A stretch of 64,000 bases of DNA from Thermotogaceae bacterium. Its GTDB lineage: Bacteria > Thermotogota > Thermotogae > Thermotogales > Thermotogaceae. Shown piece after piece: positions 32,621 to 40,311 of this stretch; positions within the stretch are counted from its first letter, which is position 1, and every line of letters begins with the position of its first letter. A program made the translations under genes and the position numbers. The stretch covers positions 1 through 64,000 of the forward strand of contig JAMOOR010000330.1 of NCBI GenBank assembly GCA_027065235.1. The letters run 5' to 3'. The notes below the pieces were generated by a model. That model did no database searches and was not told the DNA's origin. It saw nothing but the letters and a program-made list of their open reading frames with translations.

Positions 32621-32645
32621 CAATACTAACTTAGGGAGGTGTAAT

Positions 32646-33503
32646 ATGAAAAAGAAAAAGTTTCTTACTAAAGCACCTAATGTAGTCGGAACAATCTACG
32701 AAGATGTAGCAGATGTGTGTGTAATTGAAACTCAATTAGAAGTTCCCTCTATTGAGGGACAGTTACACACACCGTATAAGTTACTGATTGTAGAAAAAAA
32801 AGGAAAAGCAGTTAGTTGCTTCCCGGTATCAGAAAACTACCAACTTATTTTGCATCGGGAAGCACTGGAGTACGTAACAAAGAGACTGGACACTGAGTCT
32901 ATCCACTATGATGTTAAGTTTGCAAAAGACATCGGTAGTAACGCAAGAATGCTTGTTGTTACCGACCAGAAAGTAGATGAGAAAAGAATCAGTTTCTTGG
33001 TCGAAAACTCTTATAACACTACCAGTGCATTGAAAATCTATTTCTCACTGGTGGACAAAAACACACTCTACCCAATTTCCCTCCTGCTCCGTCGTGTCCA
33101 CCTTGAGGGACACATGACGGAAGTAGAGTGGGAGAAGGTAGTAGAAGAAATTCGTTATCTTCCCGCTCTGCTGGAAAAGCTGAAGTCTGTCAAGACTTCA
33201 ATTGATTTTATTGGTCGTATCAAAGATTTCAAAACCGTCTACCGTCGGAAAAACAAAGACGGTGAAACGGTTGAAGAAGTAGTAGAAATCGGACAGCAGA
33301 TATATCAGGAACTGCTGTCCGAACTGGGAGAACACCCGACGGTCTATGACCTGTGGATGAAGCTCTCCCAGAAGAACTATGAAAAGCGTCGGGGATTGAC
33401 GCTCGTAGTAAAGAGAAAAATTGAGCGTCAACTTCTCCGACTATTTGAAACTTACCGTAAACGTGTAGAGTTGGAAATTTTTCCTTCGTATCTAACTGTG
33501 TAA
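32646..33503 (+). CDS. DUF932-like protein
   Basis: ATG 32646 follows CTAACTTAGGGAGGT. SENYQLILHREALEYVTKRL near residue 62, a strand pair (RMLVVTDQK), ENSYNTTSALKIYF and NTLYP in the middle, and a PTVYDLWMKLSQ segment near the end follow the DUF932 plan (plasmid/phage proteins of about 280 residues). The usual arginine-Cys-asparagine 'RvvCxNt' is only partly kept (DKNTLYP). Role unknown. Confidence 0.5.
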   Translation: MKKKKFLTKAPNVVGTIYEDVADVCVIETQLEVPSIEGQLHTPYKLLIVEKKGKAVSCFPVSENYQLILHREALEYVTKRLDTESIHYDVKFAKDIGSNARMLVVTDQKVDEKRISFLVENSYNTTSALKIYFSLVDKNTLYPISLLLRRVHLEGHMTEVEWEKVVEEIRYLPALLEKLKSVKTSIDFIGRIKDFKTVYRRKNKDGETVEEVVEIGQQIYQELLSELGEHPTVYDLWMKLSQKNYEKRRGLTLVVKRKIERQLLRLFETYRKRVELEIFPSYLTV

Positions 33504-33563
33504 TCTTTCCTGAAGTCTCTAATCTCTTCCGTTTTCTTCAAACCAACTGCAGGGGGAAGAAAG

Positions 33564-33821
33564 ATGAATCTGTATTCACAAATTGAAGAACTTAAGGAGA
33601 CCATTTATTCCCGCGGACATGAATGGACGGAAGTAGTCGGGTTCTACGGTTCTGCTCCTGTTCAAGAGACATTTTGGGAACCTGAAACCGACGAAGATGC
33701 AGAAGCACTTGACCTGCTTGAAAGTGCAGAAAATCTGCTTAAAGAGGGAAAGAAGCAAGAAGCTCTTTCCCTCGTAAAAGAAGCAGAAAACCTACTAAAC
33801 CAACTGGAGGTGGAAATATGA
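33564..33821 (+). CDS. small acidic protein, 85 aa
   Basis: Leader AAACCAACTGCAGGGGGA (33540-33557) precedes ATG 33564. The C-terminal half is a predicted helical hairpin (LLESAENLLKEGKKQEALSLVKEAENLL) resembling a TPR-like or MIT-like pair. Its last codons include the leader of the next gene, which overlaps by 4 bases. Confidence 0.65.
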   Translation: MNLYSQIEELKETIYSRGHEWTEVVGFYGSAPVQETFWEPETDEDAEALDLLESAENLLKEGKKQEALSLVKEAENLLNQLEVEI

Positions 33822-34189
33822 GACTGGATACCATGTGCAGGATTGCAAATGCTTTTCCTTACTGTGATGATGAAATGTTAATAAGCTTTTTTAACTATGC
33901 AAGCGACAGACTTACGGACAAAGATTTAACTGACATTGAAAAAGTCAAGGAAGTTTACAGTGATTTCCTTGACTATGTAATCAATAGCTACAACTACTGT
34001 GAAATTATTGAGAAAGCTGGAGGACTAACAAAGTTTGTAGAAGCAGTATTGAACACTTCCACCTCCGACCCGTTTGCAACAGCGGGAGAGGTGGAAGCAG
34101 AAAGCTTGAGAGTGCTGGTAGCTTCTCTAATACCAGCACCGGAAGACATAGTCAACTTCTTGGTTGCAGAAGCAGCAGCGGGGGATTAA
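33818..34189 (+). CDS. hypothetical acidic helical protein, 123 aa
   Basis: ATG 33818 overlaps the previous stop, and its leader AAACCAACTGGAGGT lies inside the upstream coding region. All-helical, acidic; no family recognised. Its stop codon lies in the loop of the terminator hairpin. Confidence 0.7.
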   Translation: MRLDTMCRIANAFPYCDDEMLISFFNYASDRLTDKDLTDIEKVKEVYSDFLDYVINSYNYCEIIEKAGGLTKFVEAVLNTSTSDPFATAGEVEAESLRVLVASLIPAPEDIVNFLVAEAAAGD

Positions 34190-34205
34190 TCCCCCGCTTT
34201 TTTAA
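34177..34205 (+). terminator. intrinsic terminator enclosing a stop codon
   Basis: GCGGGGG (34178-34184) and CCCCCGC (34191-34197) pair around ATTAAT, followed by TTTTTT. The upstream gene's TAA is in the loop. Confidence 0.85.
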
Positions 34206-34235
34206 TTCTGCAAAACCAACTGCAGGGGGGTAGAT

Positions 34236-34559
34236 GTGTTCCTAATTGTAACAGAAAAAGAAAAACGAAAAAAAGACTTCACCATAGCTATTTGTGATAA
34301 CGGGAAGGAACTGGTATACAGAAAGGATTCCTTACCGGTTTCTGGATACGAAATAGACTTCCTGATACTCGGACCACAGTGGAAACTGAACCTATCAAGT
34401 ATCAGGAAGCTACCAGAAGAAAAAAGAAAGAAACTTCTAAAACTGCTGTCCCGTAGCGGGTTATTCGTCAAAACAACAACCCACTACTATCAGATAGCAG
34501 TGTACTTGGAAAAGAAACTTAATCAAAGAAAAAGCAAAACTGAAAAAGTTACAACGTAA
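34236..34559 (+). CDS. hypothetical basic protein, 107 aa
   Basis: GTG 34236 follows leader AAACCAACTGCAGGGGGGT (34213-34231). A strand-rich start (FLIVTEKEKRKKDFTIAICDNG) and a Lys/Arg-rich helical end are seen. Unknown. Confidence 0.65.
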   Translation: MFLIVTEKEKRKKDFTIAICDNGKELVYRKDSLPVSGYEIDFLILGPQWKLNLSSIRKLPEEKRKKLLKLLSRSGLFVKTTTHYYQIAVYLEKKLNQRKSKTEKVTT

Positions 34560-34580
34560 AAACGAAATACAAAATAGATA

Positions 34581-34606
34581 GCGGGAGCGTCTGCTCCCGC
34601 TTTTTT
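34581..34606. terminator. intrinsic terminator between convergent genes
   Basis: GCGGGAGC (34581-34588) pairs with GCTCCCGC (34593-34600) and is followed by TTTTTT. Confidence 0.85.
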
Positions 34607-34620
34607 CTTCTTTTTTCTTT

Positions 34621-34896
34621 TTACTTGATTCTTTCTTTGAGTCTTTTACCAGCTTTGAACTTGACCACTTTTCTTGCAGGAATCTTGATTTTCTTACCGG
34701 TTTGTGGATTTCTACCTACTCTTGCTGCTCTTTCTGCGACAGAAAAGACTCCGAATTCCGGAAGAAGCTTGACGTTTTCTCCGCTTTCAAGAGCTTCTGC
34801 TACCGTTTCAAGCACAGCGTTGACAACTTCCTTGACGACTTTTTTCGGTTGACCTGTAGTTTCAGCTACTTTTGCAACGAGTTCTGCTTTCGTCAT
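34621..34896 (-). CDS. HU-family nucleoid protein
   Basis: The 91-residue product, MTKAELVAKVAETTGQPKK, then FGVFSVAERAARVGRNPQTGKKIKIPARKVVKFKAGK, is a full HU/IHF-type protein with the RNPxTGK DNA-binding arm. ATG 34896 follows AAGGAGGTGTGTC; an upstream extension in frame is discarded. Plasmid-borne HU proteins assist iteron origins, att recombination and partition, all present in the window. Confidence 0.93.
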   Translation of the reverse strand: MTKAELVAKVAETTGQPKKVVKEVVNAVLETVAEALESGENVKLLPEFGVFSVAERAARVGRNPQTGKKIKIPARKVVKFKAGKRLKERIK

Positions 34897-34918
34897 GACA
34901 CACCTCCTTAAAGTGGTT

Positions 34919-35146
34919 TTATAGAACTCTGCATTCGTGTCCAAAGAACACTCTTAACATGTACTTCGGAAAAGAATCTTCCAACCTATAGACAAAACTT
35001 TCTTTTTTTCCTTTCCTCCTCACATCGTGTAGGATAGCTGTAAAAACTTTTTCTTCCTGCTTTTTCTGTCCGTCTTCTAATATTTCAACAAACGTTAGTC
35101 GTATTTCTTTCTTGCTTGAAAGGAAACATTCCGTATAGACAAGCAT
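34919..35146 (-). CDS. small basic protein, 75 aa
   Basis: ATG 35146 follows GGGGGTTAGA and overlaps the previous gene by 52 bases in another frame. MLVYTECFLSSKKEIRLTF, then a basic strand-rich tail ending FFGHECRVL. A much longer frame continuing upstream to 35443 is Arg/Ser-rich antisense-like noise and was rejected. Confidence 0.45.
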   Translation of the reverse strand: MLVYTECFLSSKKEIRLTFVEILEDGQKKQEEKVFTAILHDVRRKGKKESFVYRLEDSFPKYMLRVFFGHECRVL

Positions 35147-35295
35147 TCTAACCCCCGATAGCAGAGAATCTCTCCGTCGTATCCCAAACGTTTTAGTTCT
35201 TCTTCTATTTTCTTGAGGATAGGTGGAACAGACAGGTAGACGGAATAAACTCTTTTTTTCTTTCCGTCGTAAGTCCGCAAGACTACTTCCGTCAT
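35095..35295 (-). CDS. small protein, 66 aa
   Basis: ATG 35295 follows GGGAGGAAAA and overlaps the previous stop by 4 bases. Two strands (EVVLRTYDGKKKRVYSVYL) and a helix (PILKKIEEELKRLGYDG) form a compact alpha/beta unit. Unknown; near the end of the traB-parM operon. Confidence 0.55.
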   Translation of the reverse strand: MTEVVLRTYDGKKKRVYSVYLSVPPILKKIEEELKRLGYDGEILCYRGLECLSIRNVSFQARKKYD

Positions 35296-35501
35296 TTTTC
35301 CTCCCAGACACATATCCAACGCTTCTGCGCAGCATCAAGTCTTTCAACCCTGAGAGGAAGTTGTCTTTTCTGTTTACCGCTACCCGCAAACTGCTTGACA
35401 AGTCTGTACTTTTCTCCGTTCGTTTCCAACTCTCTAACTTCAAAGTAATCGGAAGAATAAGTAACAGATGAATTCTTGAGTTTCTCTAATAGTTCCTGCA
35501 T
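35292..35501 (-). CDS. small basic protein, 69 aa
   Basis: ATG 35501 overlaps the stop of the GreA-like gene, so it is coupled. Strands SDYFEVRELETNGEKYRLVK and a basic end (QKRQLPLRVERLDAAQKRW) suggest nucleic-acid contact, which is an inference. Unknown. Confidence 0.55.
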   Translation of the reverse strand: MQELLEKLKNSSVTYSSDYFEVRELETNGEKYRLVKQFAGSGKQKRQLPLRVERLDAAQKRWICVWEEK

Positions 35502-35986
35502 CAAACTACCCCCAATACGGTTACAGAACCGCTTTTTAAATTAACCGACTCTCCTTCTTTTAATCCTTCTATTGCTTGATAAAGAGGAGCTGAAGTAGTA
35601 AGTGTCTGTACTTCTTTTCCGTTTACTTCCAATATCTCAAAAGTAGAAAAAAACTCTGCGGGAAGTATGAGGAAATACTCTACTTCTCCTGCTAACTGCA
35701 AGCTAACAAGAGAGTAAGGAGAAACCCTCGTTTTCAACGACAAGTCTGCTTCCCGCTTAAGTATCTGTATTTGTCTTTTTATCCTGTTTTTTACTTCTGC
35801 TAAAGCAGAAACATTATGGAGAAAAGCAAACTTGTTAGCTGTATCAAAAGTGTCTCCTTCTCCGTCAAATTCTGCATCAGAAAAAACTGAAAGTGAATCT
35901 TCTAACTTTTCTATAAGCTTGTTGAAAGCTTTTTTCTTGTGTTCCAGAGTAAGAAAGTAGGAAGCATAAGCTACTTCCAGTCCCAT
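35501..35986 (-). CDS. GreA-like protein (distant)
   Basis: The 161-residue protein follows the GreA plan: an N-terminal coiled coil with an acidic EFDGEGDTFDTANKF turn in the place of GDLSENAEY, then a C-terminal FKBP-like half. The latter includes VNGKEVQTLTTSAPLYQAIEGLKEGESVNL, similar to the SP-x-A/L-x-G-x2-x-GD stretch of GreA. GreA relatives bind the RNA polymerase channel. If right, the operon carries its own transcription factor. Similarity is by eye only. Confidence 0.45.
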   Translation of the reverse strand: MGLEVAYASYFLTLEHKKKAFNKLIEKLEDSLSVFSDAEFDGEGDTFDTANKFAFLHNVSALAEVKNRIKRQIQILKREADLSLKTRVSPYSLVSLQLAGEVEYFLILPAEFFSTFEILEVNGKEVQTLTTSAPLYQAIEGLKEGESVNLKSGSVTVLGVV

Positions 35987-36147
35987 TTCTTTCTCCTTGT
36001 TTTGATTTTTTCTTCAACATAGCTAATTGCTGTTAAAAAAAGCAGGAAACAGAATCCCCACACCACCACGAAAAGAATGAGAGGAAAAAGAGAAACCGCT
36101 GTTAACGTAGCTAACAAAGCTGCTATAATTATGCTTATAAAGTTCAC
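35971..36147 (-). CDS. small two-span membrane protein, 58 aa
   Basis: GTG 36147 overlaps the ArsR-type gene's stop (GTGA). The product is almost entirely hydrophobic (MNFISIIIAALLATLTAV, then LILFVVVWGFCFLLFLTA) with a basic tail (KTRRKKWDWK). It overlaps the next gene by 16 bases. Tight coupling on both sides supports expression. Confidence 0.6.
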   Translation of the reverse strand: MNFISIIIAALLATLTAVSLFPLILFVVVWGFCFLLFLTAISYVEEKIKTRRKKWDWK

Positions 36148-36434
36148 TTTATCACCCCTGCAATTTCTTTAACGATGGAGACTATTCTTTTTCCTTCTCC
36201 TGTCAGGGAGTAGAGGATGTAGCTTCCTCTTCTCTCTGACTTTACTATTCGTTTCCACCTGAAAAGTTTAAGATGCTGGGAAACAGACGACTGACTTGCT
36301 CTTCCTCTAACTATTTCAGTAAGTTCTTTGACGCTCTTGCTTCCGTCGTCTAAAGCAAGCAGTATTTTAAGCTTTACTTCACTTGCAAGAAGATTAAATG
36401 TTTCCGCTAACGTTTCTAACTTTTTCTCCGTCAT
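36144..36434 (-). CDS. ArsR-type winged-helix regulator
   Basis: The 96-residue product has the ArsR/SmtB layout: SEVKLKILLALDDGSKSVKELTE, recognition helix SQSSVSQHLKLFRW and a wing (RIVKSERRGSYILYSL). No metal-binding Cys are seen. Lying just after parM, it is a candidate regulator of the operon or a centromere-binding partner. ATG 36434 follows AAGGAGGTAAG. Confidence 0.85.
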   Translation of the reverse strand: MTEKKLETLAETFNLLASEVKLKILLALDDGSKSVKELTEIVRGRASQSSVSQHLKLFRWKRIVKSERRGSYILYSLTGEGKRIVSIVKEIAGVIK

Positions 36435-36436
36435 TC

Positions 36437-37348
36437 TTACCTCCTTGCAACTTTACAGTCTCCGAATCCCAAGTCAACAGCAAACGGAAGCTCAGATAAA
36501 GACAGGAGTCCTAAAACGTTTAAGAACTCCCCACCTTCTTTCGGAATATACAGATTCTTGTTCGTTTCAAAGTCTTCAGGAGACAAGTAGTAGGAAAGTC
36601 CACCGATAAAGACTATCTGTTCGTAATCAACTCCCGCTCTCTTCAATTCTCCGACTATTCTATTGAAGAACCTGTTGAGATAACGAGAAACCGCTCTTTC
36701 TTTTTCGGGTCTTACATCCTCAACTTTAAGTCCGGTATCAACTTTTTCTTTAAGAAAAACTTCCTTGAGAACTACTAAGTTAGTGGAAACTGCCGGGAAA
36801 CGGTTGAGAAGTTCCTCACGGAAAAAGTCCTCTATGAGGTTTCTAATACCGATTTCGTCCGTGAACGTCTTGAAAAAGAGAACTTTAAGTTCAGGAGACA
36901 CAACTGCAACATTAACGGTGTTAAATCCACCGTCAACAAGCAGCGTATAATCATTACTGCTCACCTTGCTTTCGTCAATAAGATGTTGAAGTCCAGCAAT
37001 CCCCTGCGGATGAACAGAAACAGAAAATCCATACTTACTGCAGTTGTAAGATAACTTGTCAATAAGATTGTCAGCACCAACTTCTTTTTTCTCTTTCTCC
37101 AAGACGTAGACATCAAGCGGTAAAGAAACAGCTACTTGATTTTCTTCTACTTTTGCTTTCTTTTTAGCTTCTGCAAGGAAGAGAGGATAATAACGAACAA
37201 GTTCTTCAACATCTCTAATATACCTGCACGCTCTTTTGTGGGTAAGAGCATCTTCCCCGACTACCCACTTTTCTCCGTCAAAATCAAGAGCGTTTCTTTT
37301 TTCGTGTACTTGAGCTTCTCTGAAGACCGTCGGAAACTTGAAAACCAT
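36437..37348 (-). CDS. parM: ParM-like actin ATPase, apparently circularly permuted
   Basis: Canonical plasmid and archaeal actin-like proteins start with a phosphate-1 hairpin (DxGYGxxK). Here the protein starts MVFKFPTVFREAQ, the segment that normally follows it, then has HPQGIAGLQHL, the phosphate-2 loop VDGGFNTVNVAVV (about 138-150) and the adenosine motif IVFIGGLSYYL (about 245-255). Its C-terminus ends FAVDLGFGDCKVARR, a very good phosphate-1 motif. So the first hairpin has moved to the end. ATG 37348 has CGGAGG six bases upstream; no upstream phosphate-1 motif exists in frame. It probably segregates the plasmid with the ParR-like protein at 37620. Confidence 0.8.
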   Translation of the reverse strand: MVFKFPTVFREAQVHEKRNALDFDGEKWVVGEDALTHKRACRYIRDVEELVRYYPLFLAEAKKKAKVEENQVAVSLPLDVYVLEKEKKEVGADNLIDKLSYNCSKYGFSVSVHPQGIAGLQHLIDESKVSSNDYTLLVDGGFNTVNVAVVSPELKVLFFKTFTDEIGIRNLIEDFFREELLNRFPAVSTNLVVLKEVFLKEKVDTGLKVEDVRPEKERAVSRYLNRFFNRIVGELKRAGVDYEQIVFIGGLSYYLSPEDFETNKNLYIPKEGGEFLNVLGLLSLSELPFAVDLGFGDCKVARR

Positions 37349-37610
37349 GCTCATCCTCCGAAATTGATTTTGCAATTGCTTTTCCTACTTTTTGTAAGCA
37401 GGAAAAGAACTCTTTCTTGAAAGCATCAAGTTCTGCTTTTTCTATAACGACCCTTGCTACCTCTCCGGACGAATTAAGAACATCTCCGAAGCAGATGAGA
37501 GACACATAGTAGGAAGCTGGTTTTACGCTCTTCTTTTTCTCTTTCGTGGGAGAAACTTTCAGCTTGATGAAGCTTTTTCTGACCACTATGCAGACTTCAA
37601 CAAGTCCCAC
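37284..37610 (-). CDS. small protein between parR-like and parM, 108 aa
   Basis: GTG 37610 follows AGGAGACTATC. The product is basic: strands (EVCIVVRKSFIKLKVS, SYYVSLICFGDV) and a helix (ELDAFKKEFFSCLQKVGKAI). Its last 20 codons overlap parM by 65 bases. Could be a third partition component or a regulator; no family recognised. Confidence 0.55.
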   Translation of the reverse strand: MGLVEVCIVVRKSFIKLKVSPTKEKKKSVKPASYYVSLICFGDVLNSSGEVARVVIEKAELDAFKKEFFSCLQKVGKAIAKSISEDEHGFQVSDGLQRSSSTRKKKRS

Positions 37611-37619
37611 GATAGTCTC

Positions 37620-37844
37620 CTAAAAAGTAATCTTTCTTTTTTGAGACTGCGGTTGAGACTGCTGAGGTTCATCAGACGCTAAAAACTCCATCAAACCACC
37701 GTATCCAAGTCTTCTTTCTGCATCTTCCCAGACTTTCAACATAGCTTCAAGAGTTTCCGTAAACGTTCTAAAACGATACTTCTCTCTAACTTCTTTCAGC
37801 TTCTGTTTTACTTCGTCGGTCGTGTAAACATTTGCATATCCCAT
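37620..37844 (-). CDS. ribbon-helix-helix protein, ParR-like
   Basis: The first 45 residues (ANVYTTDEVKQKLKEVREKY, then FRTFTETLEAMLKVWEDAERRLG) are a strand followed by two helices, the RHH fold of ParR and CopG proteins. A Gln/Ser-rich tail ending KRKITF may contact the actin filament, as in ParR. It lies two genes upstream of parM. ATG 37844 follows GGAGGACAGTG and overlaps the previous stop. Confidence 0.65.
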   Translation of the reverse strand: MGYANVYTTDEVKQKLKEVREKYRFRTFTETLEAMLKVWEDAERRLGYGGLMEFLASDEPQQSQPQSQKRKITF

Positions 37845-38371
37845 CACTGTCCTCCTGCAATTTGCTTCATAACAGAAATATAACTGTTATGAAACAGATT
37901 GTCAACAGCTCGTTGCTTGTAAGCTATGAAAACAGCAACAGTAATTAAACTGATTGATAAGAACAGAACAACTACCGCTTCGCTGAGACTTCTGTTTTTG
38001 TAAAGCGTCCAGAGCTTGAATCGGGGATAGTAGGAAAGCTTTAGTGGAATTCCCGTCGGAGACATAGCGTCGCACAAGTCGTGAAATAGGACTCCTGCTG
38101 CAAAAGAAAGCAGGTAAAAAGCAAACTTTTTACCTGCTAAATAGAAAGCTACAGCAAGCAGCAGCAGGAAAACGGGGATAAGAAGCGAATGCGTTATTCC
38201 CCTGTGGGAATACCACTTTGTCTTGTAGTTTGAAAAGTCGTTCCAAAGAACGTCAATATCGGGAAAAGCGTTACCAACATAGAAAAAGAAAGAATATACA
38301 GGATTAACGGTTACGGACAGAATCAACAAGCTTCCGGAAACCCCCAAAAGCTGGTGGGAAAGCTTCGTCAA
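37844..38371 (-). CDS. DUF457/YdjM-like membrane metal-hydrolase-type protein
   Basis: Four or more membrane segments, with polar motifs typical of YdjM/DUF457: FPDIDVLW near 38, HRGITHSLL near 56 and FHDLCDAMSPTGIPL near 95. His and Asp residues could bind metal on the membrane face. Reaction unknown. It is fused into the operon by 4-base overlaps on both sides. Confidence 0.75.
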   Translation of the reverse strand: MTKLSHQLLGVSGSLLILSVTVNPVYSFFFYVGNAFPDIDVLWNDFSNYKTKWYSHRGITHSLLIPVFLLLLAVAFYLAGKKFAFYLLSFAAGVLFHDLCDAMSPTGIPLKLSYYPRFKLWTLYKNRSLSEAVVVLFLSISLITVAVFIAYKQRAVDNLFHNSYISVMKQIAGGQ

Positions 38372-38931
38372 GTTTTCTCCTGCAAAATCGGTTCTGGTTC
38401 GTGCAGTTCAAAACACTGAAACCAATCAGACGGATAGAAGTCAAAGTCGCAGCACTTTTCTGCTATTACTATCTGCGTTCCAAAATCTTCTTTTAGAGAT
38501 TCAACAACTTTGGGTGGAACTACTTCCGCGTTAACTTTTACTATCGGAAACGGTATGTCCCACAGAAGAGCAAAGTTCGTGTTTCCGTCGCCGAAGTCGT
38601 CCAGAGCAAACTTTATTCCCCACTCTATTAGTTCCCTAATGTAGTGTCTATATTTGTAAACGTCTTCTTCCAATACTTCTATGACTACATTTTTTTTAAC
38701 CAAAAGAGGAGCTGCTGTTTCCCAATCCACCAGCGGAATTGTTGACGGATAGAGGTTGACGTGTATGGGAACATTGAAAGTTATTTTCTCTTTTTTGAGT
38801 TTTTTCAGCAACTTTACAAACAAGTAGAGGTCTGTCCTTTCATTAACGGGATAATTTCTCGTAAAAATTTCAACTGCTGTCACGTTTTCACTTTCATCAA
38901 AAATCTTTTGATAGTAGAAAGTTGGACGCAT
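38368..38931 (-). CDS. EAL-type c-di-GMP phosphodiesterase-like domain
   Basis: The 187-residue single domain keeps most EAL landmarks in order: AVEIFTR in the EAL position, VPIHVNLYPSTI (Asn), VVIEVLEED (Glu), KFALDDFGDGNTNF (Asp-Asp) and PIVKVN (Lys). The first Glu is kept but EAL reads EIF, and the domain is shorter than the usual ~240 residues, lacking the last helices. It may hydrolyse or only bind c-di-GMP. ATG 38931 follows AAGGAGCAGTTG. Confidence 0.75.
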   Translation of the reverse strand: MRPTFYYQKIFDESENVTAVEIFTRNYPVNERTDLYLFVKLLKKLKKEKITFNVPIHVNLYPSTIPLVDWETAAPLLVKKNVVIEVLEEDVYKYRHYIRELIEWGIKFALDDFGDGNTNFALLWDIPFPIVKVNAEVVPPKVVESLKEDFGTQIVIAEKCCDFDFYPSDWFQCFELHEPEPILQEKT

Positions 38932-38946
38932 CAACTGCTCCTTTCT

Positions 38947-39582
38947 TTACAGAACCTTCAGAAGCGAAATGATTTCTCTCTGTCGCTTGCTGACGTATTG
39001 TGCGAGCAGGTCTCTCTCTTTTCTTGATAGGTCAAGAAAAAAAATCCCCACCTTCTGCTTACCGTCTGAAAGCAGTTCTTTTCTGACAACTTTTCCCTTC
39101 GTCACGATAGAGAAAGCTGCTTTACCCGTGCTTACTTCCAGCTTAATCCTTAACAGATTTCCCAGCAGGAAAGTATAGTCGCTTACAGAAGCTAAAACAC
39201 CTATTCCTAATTCGGAAACATCAAGAACCCGATAATGTTTCTCTTTTTCTTCAGACTTGTAGTAGAAGCTGATTTCAGCTGTCACGGGACAAGAAAGAGA
39301 CGTTGAAACTCTTACCACGCTGCGCTCAAATTTCGGTTCTATAACAGGTTTGAAAGCTGTAGTGTTAATAAAGTCTCCGTTTAAGAAAATTACATCTGCT
39401 CCGTAAATTCTGCTGTTCTTTTTGTAGTAAAGTCGCTTGGTAAAGTTCAAAGCTTTTAAAAAGTAAGAGTCCAAAACTTTCAATTCAGCAACTTTTCTGC
39501 TGGAAGAAAGAACTTCTGCTCTCCCTCTGATGGGAACTTCTTCAAAAAACGTGCAGAATTCAAGTACTTTCTCCTGACTCAT
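38947..39582 (-). CDS. PilZ-domain c-di-GMP receptor
   Basis: A 211-residue YcgR-like protein. An N-terminal beta domain of about 90 residues is followed by PilZ with both ligand motifs: RSVVR (RxxxR) near 90 and DVSELGIGVL (DxSxxG) near 123. It ends with an ER-x-x-L-x-QYV helix as in flagellar-brake YcgR. It lies between the GGDEF and EAL genes, overlapping the former by 4 bases, so synthesis, sensing and breakdown of c-di-GMP are co-translated. Confidence 0.85.
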   Translation of the reverse strand: MSQEKVLEFCTFFEEVPIRGRAEVLSSSRKVAELKVLDSYFLKALNFTKRLYYKKNSRIYGADVIFLNGDFINTTAFKPVIEPKFERSVVRVSTSLSCPVTAEISFYYKSEEKEKHYRVLDVSELGIGVLASVSDYTFLLGNLLRIKLEVSTGKAAFSIVTKGKVVRKELLSDGKQKVGIFFLDLSRKERDLLAQYVSKRQREIISLLKVL

Positions 39583-40310
39583 ACTCTCACCACCTCGACT
39601 TTTCCTGTTTCTTTTGACTGATACATTCCCGTATCAGCTCTTGAAAGAGCAGAATAGAGGTCGTCTTTAGCTACTACAGCAGTCAATCCGCAAGCAAAAG
39701 AAATTTTCTTTCCCCTGTAAACGGGAGCAGATTCAACAGCAAAGCAAAGTTTCTCTTTTTGCTTCTGTATCGGTTGAGCAGAAATGATTACAAATTCATC
39801 TCCACCATAGCGGGAAACAAAGTCGTCTGCAAAGTTCTCCCGCAGAAAGTCTGCAAAGACTTTTAAAAACCTATCTCCTTCTAAATGTCCAAACGTATCG
39901 TTGACCTTCTTAAAACCGTTGAGGTCCAGAAAAGCTAAACAGTAGAAACATTCAATTGCTTTTTTCTTAACTTCATTGTTGAAGTAGTAAGTAAGCGCTC
40001 TCCTGTTCCAAAGAAGAGTCAAGTCGTCTTTTAGGAACTGTTCGTTGAGGAAGTCTATCTGCTTCTGCAAAGATTCCAGCTTCTCTACTTGCGTCCTTGC
40101 TGTTTCTGCTATCGGCAGAGGAAGAGACGCTACTTCCTTTAAGAGGTCTCTCGTTTCAGACAGCAAGAAAACAATTTCAGAATCATCTCCAACTGCCGAA
40201 ACATAATACCTTCTATATACTTCTGGATACGGTATTTCTCCGTTTTTAAGAGCTTTTAGAAAAGCTTCAAGACACCTCAAAAGCTTTTTTCTTTCTGCTT
40301 GAAAGTCCAT
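39579..40310 (-). CDS. GGDEF diguanylate cyclase
   Basis: An N-terminal ~80-residue helical region and a coiled coil (about 75-92) lead into a GGDEF domain. It has DDLTLLWNRRAL, FLDLNGFKKVNDTFGHLEGD and the intact active-site RYGGDEF (about 167-173). No RxxD inhibitory site is visible upstream of GGDEF. There is no membrane segment; the sensory head is unknown. ATG 40310 is one base past the traB stop and has GGGGGATTTAAA; the longer TTG form is not needed. Confidence 0.92.
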   Translation of the reverse strand: MDFQAERKKLLRCLEAFLKALKNGEIPYPEVYRRYYVSAVGDDSEIVFLLSETRDLLKEVASLPLPIAETARTQVEKLESLQKQIDFLNEQFLKDDLTLLWNRRALTYYFNNEVKKKAIECFYCLAFLDLNGFKKVNDTFGHLEGDRFLKVFADFLRENFADDFVSRYGGDEFVIISAQPIQKQKEKLCFAVESAPVYRGKKISFACGLTAVVAKDDLYSALSRADTGMYQSKETGKVEVVRV

Positions 40311-40311
40311 T

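Noticed and set aside
34919-35443. 174-residue leftward frame
   Set aside because: Its first two thirds are Arg/Ser-rich noise antiparallel in frame to two better small genes with ribosome sites; only the last 75 codons from ATG 35146 were kept.
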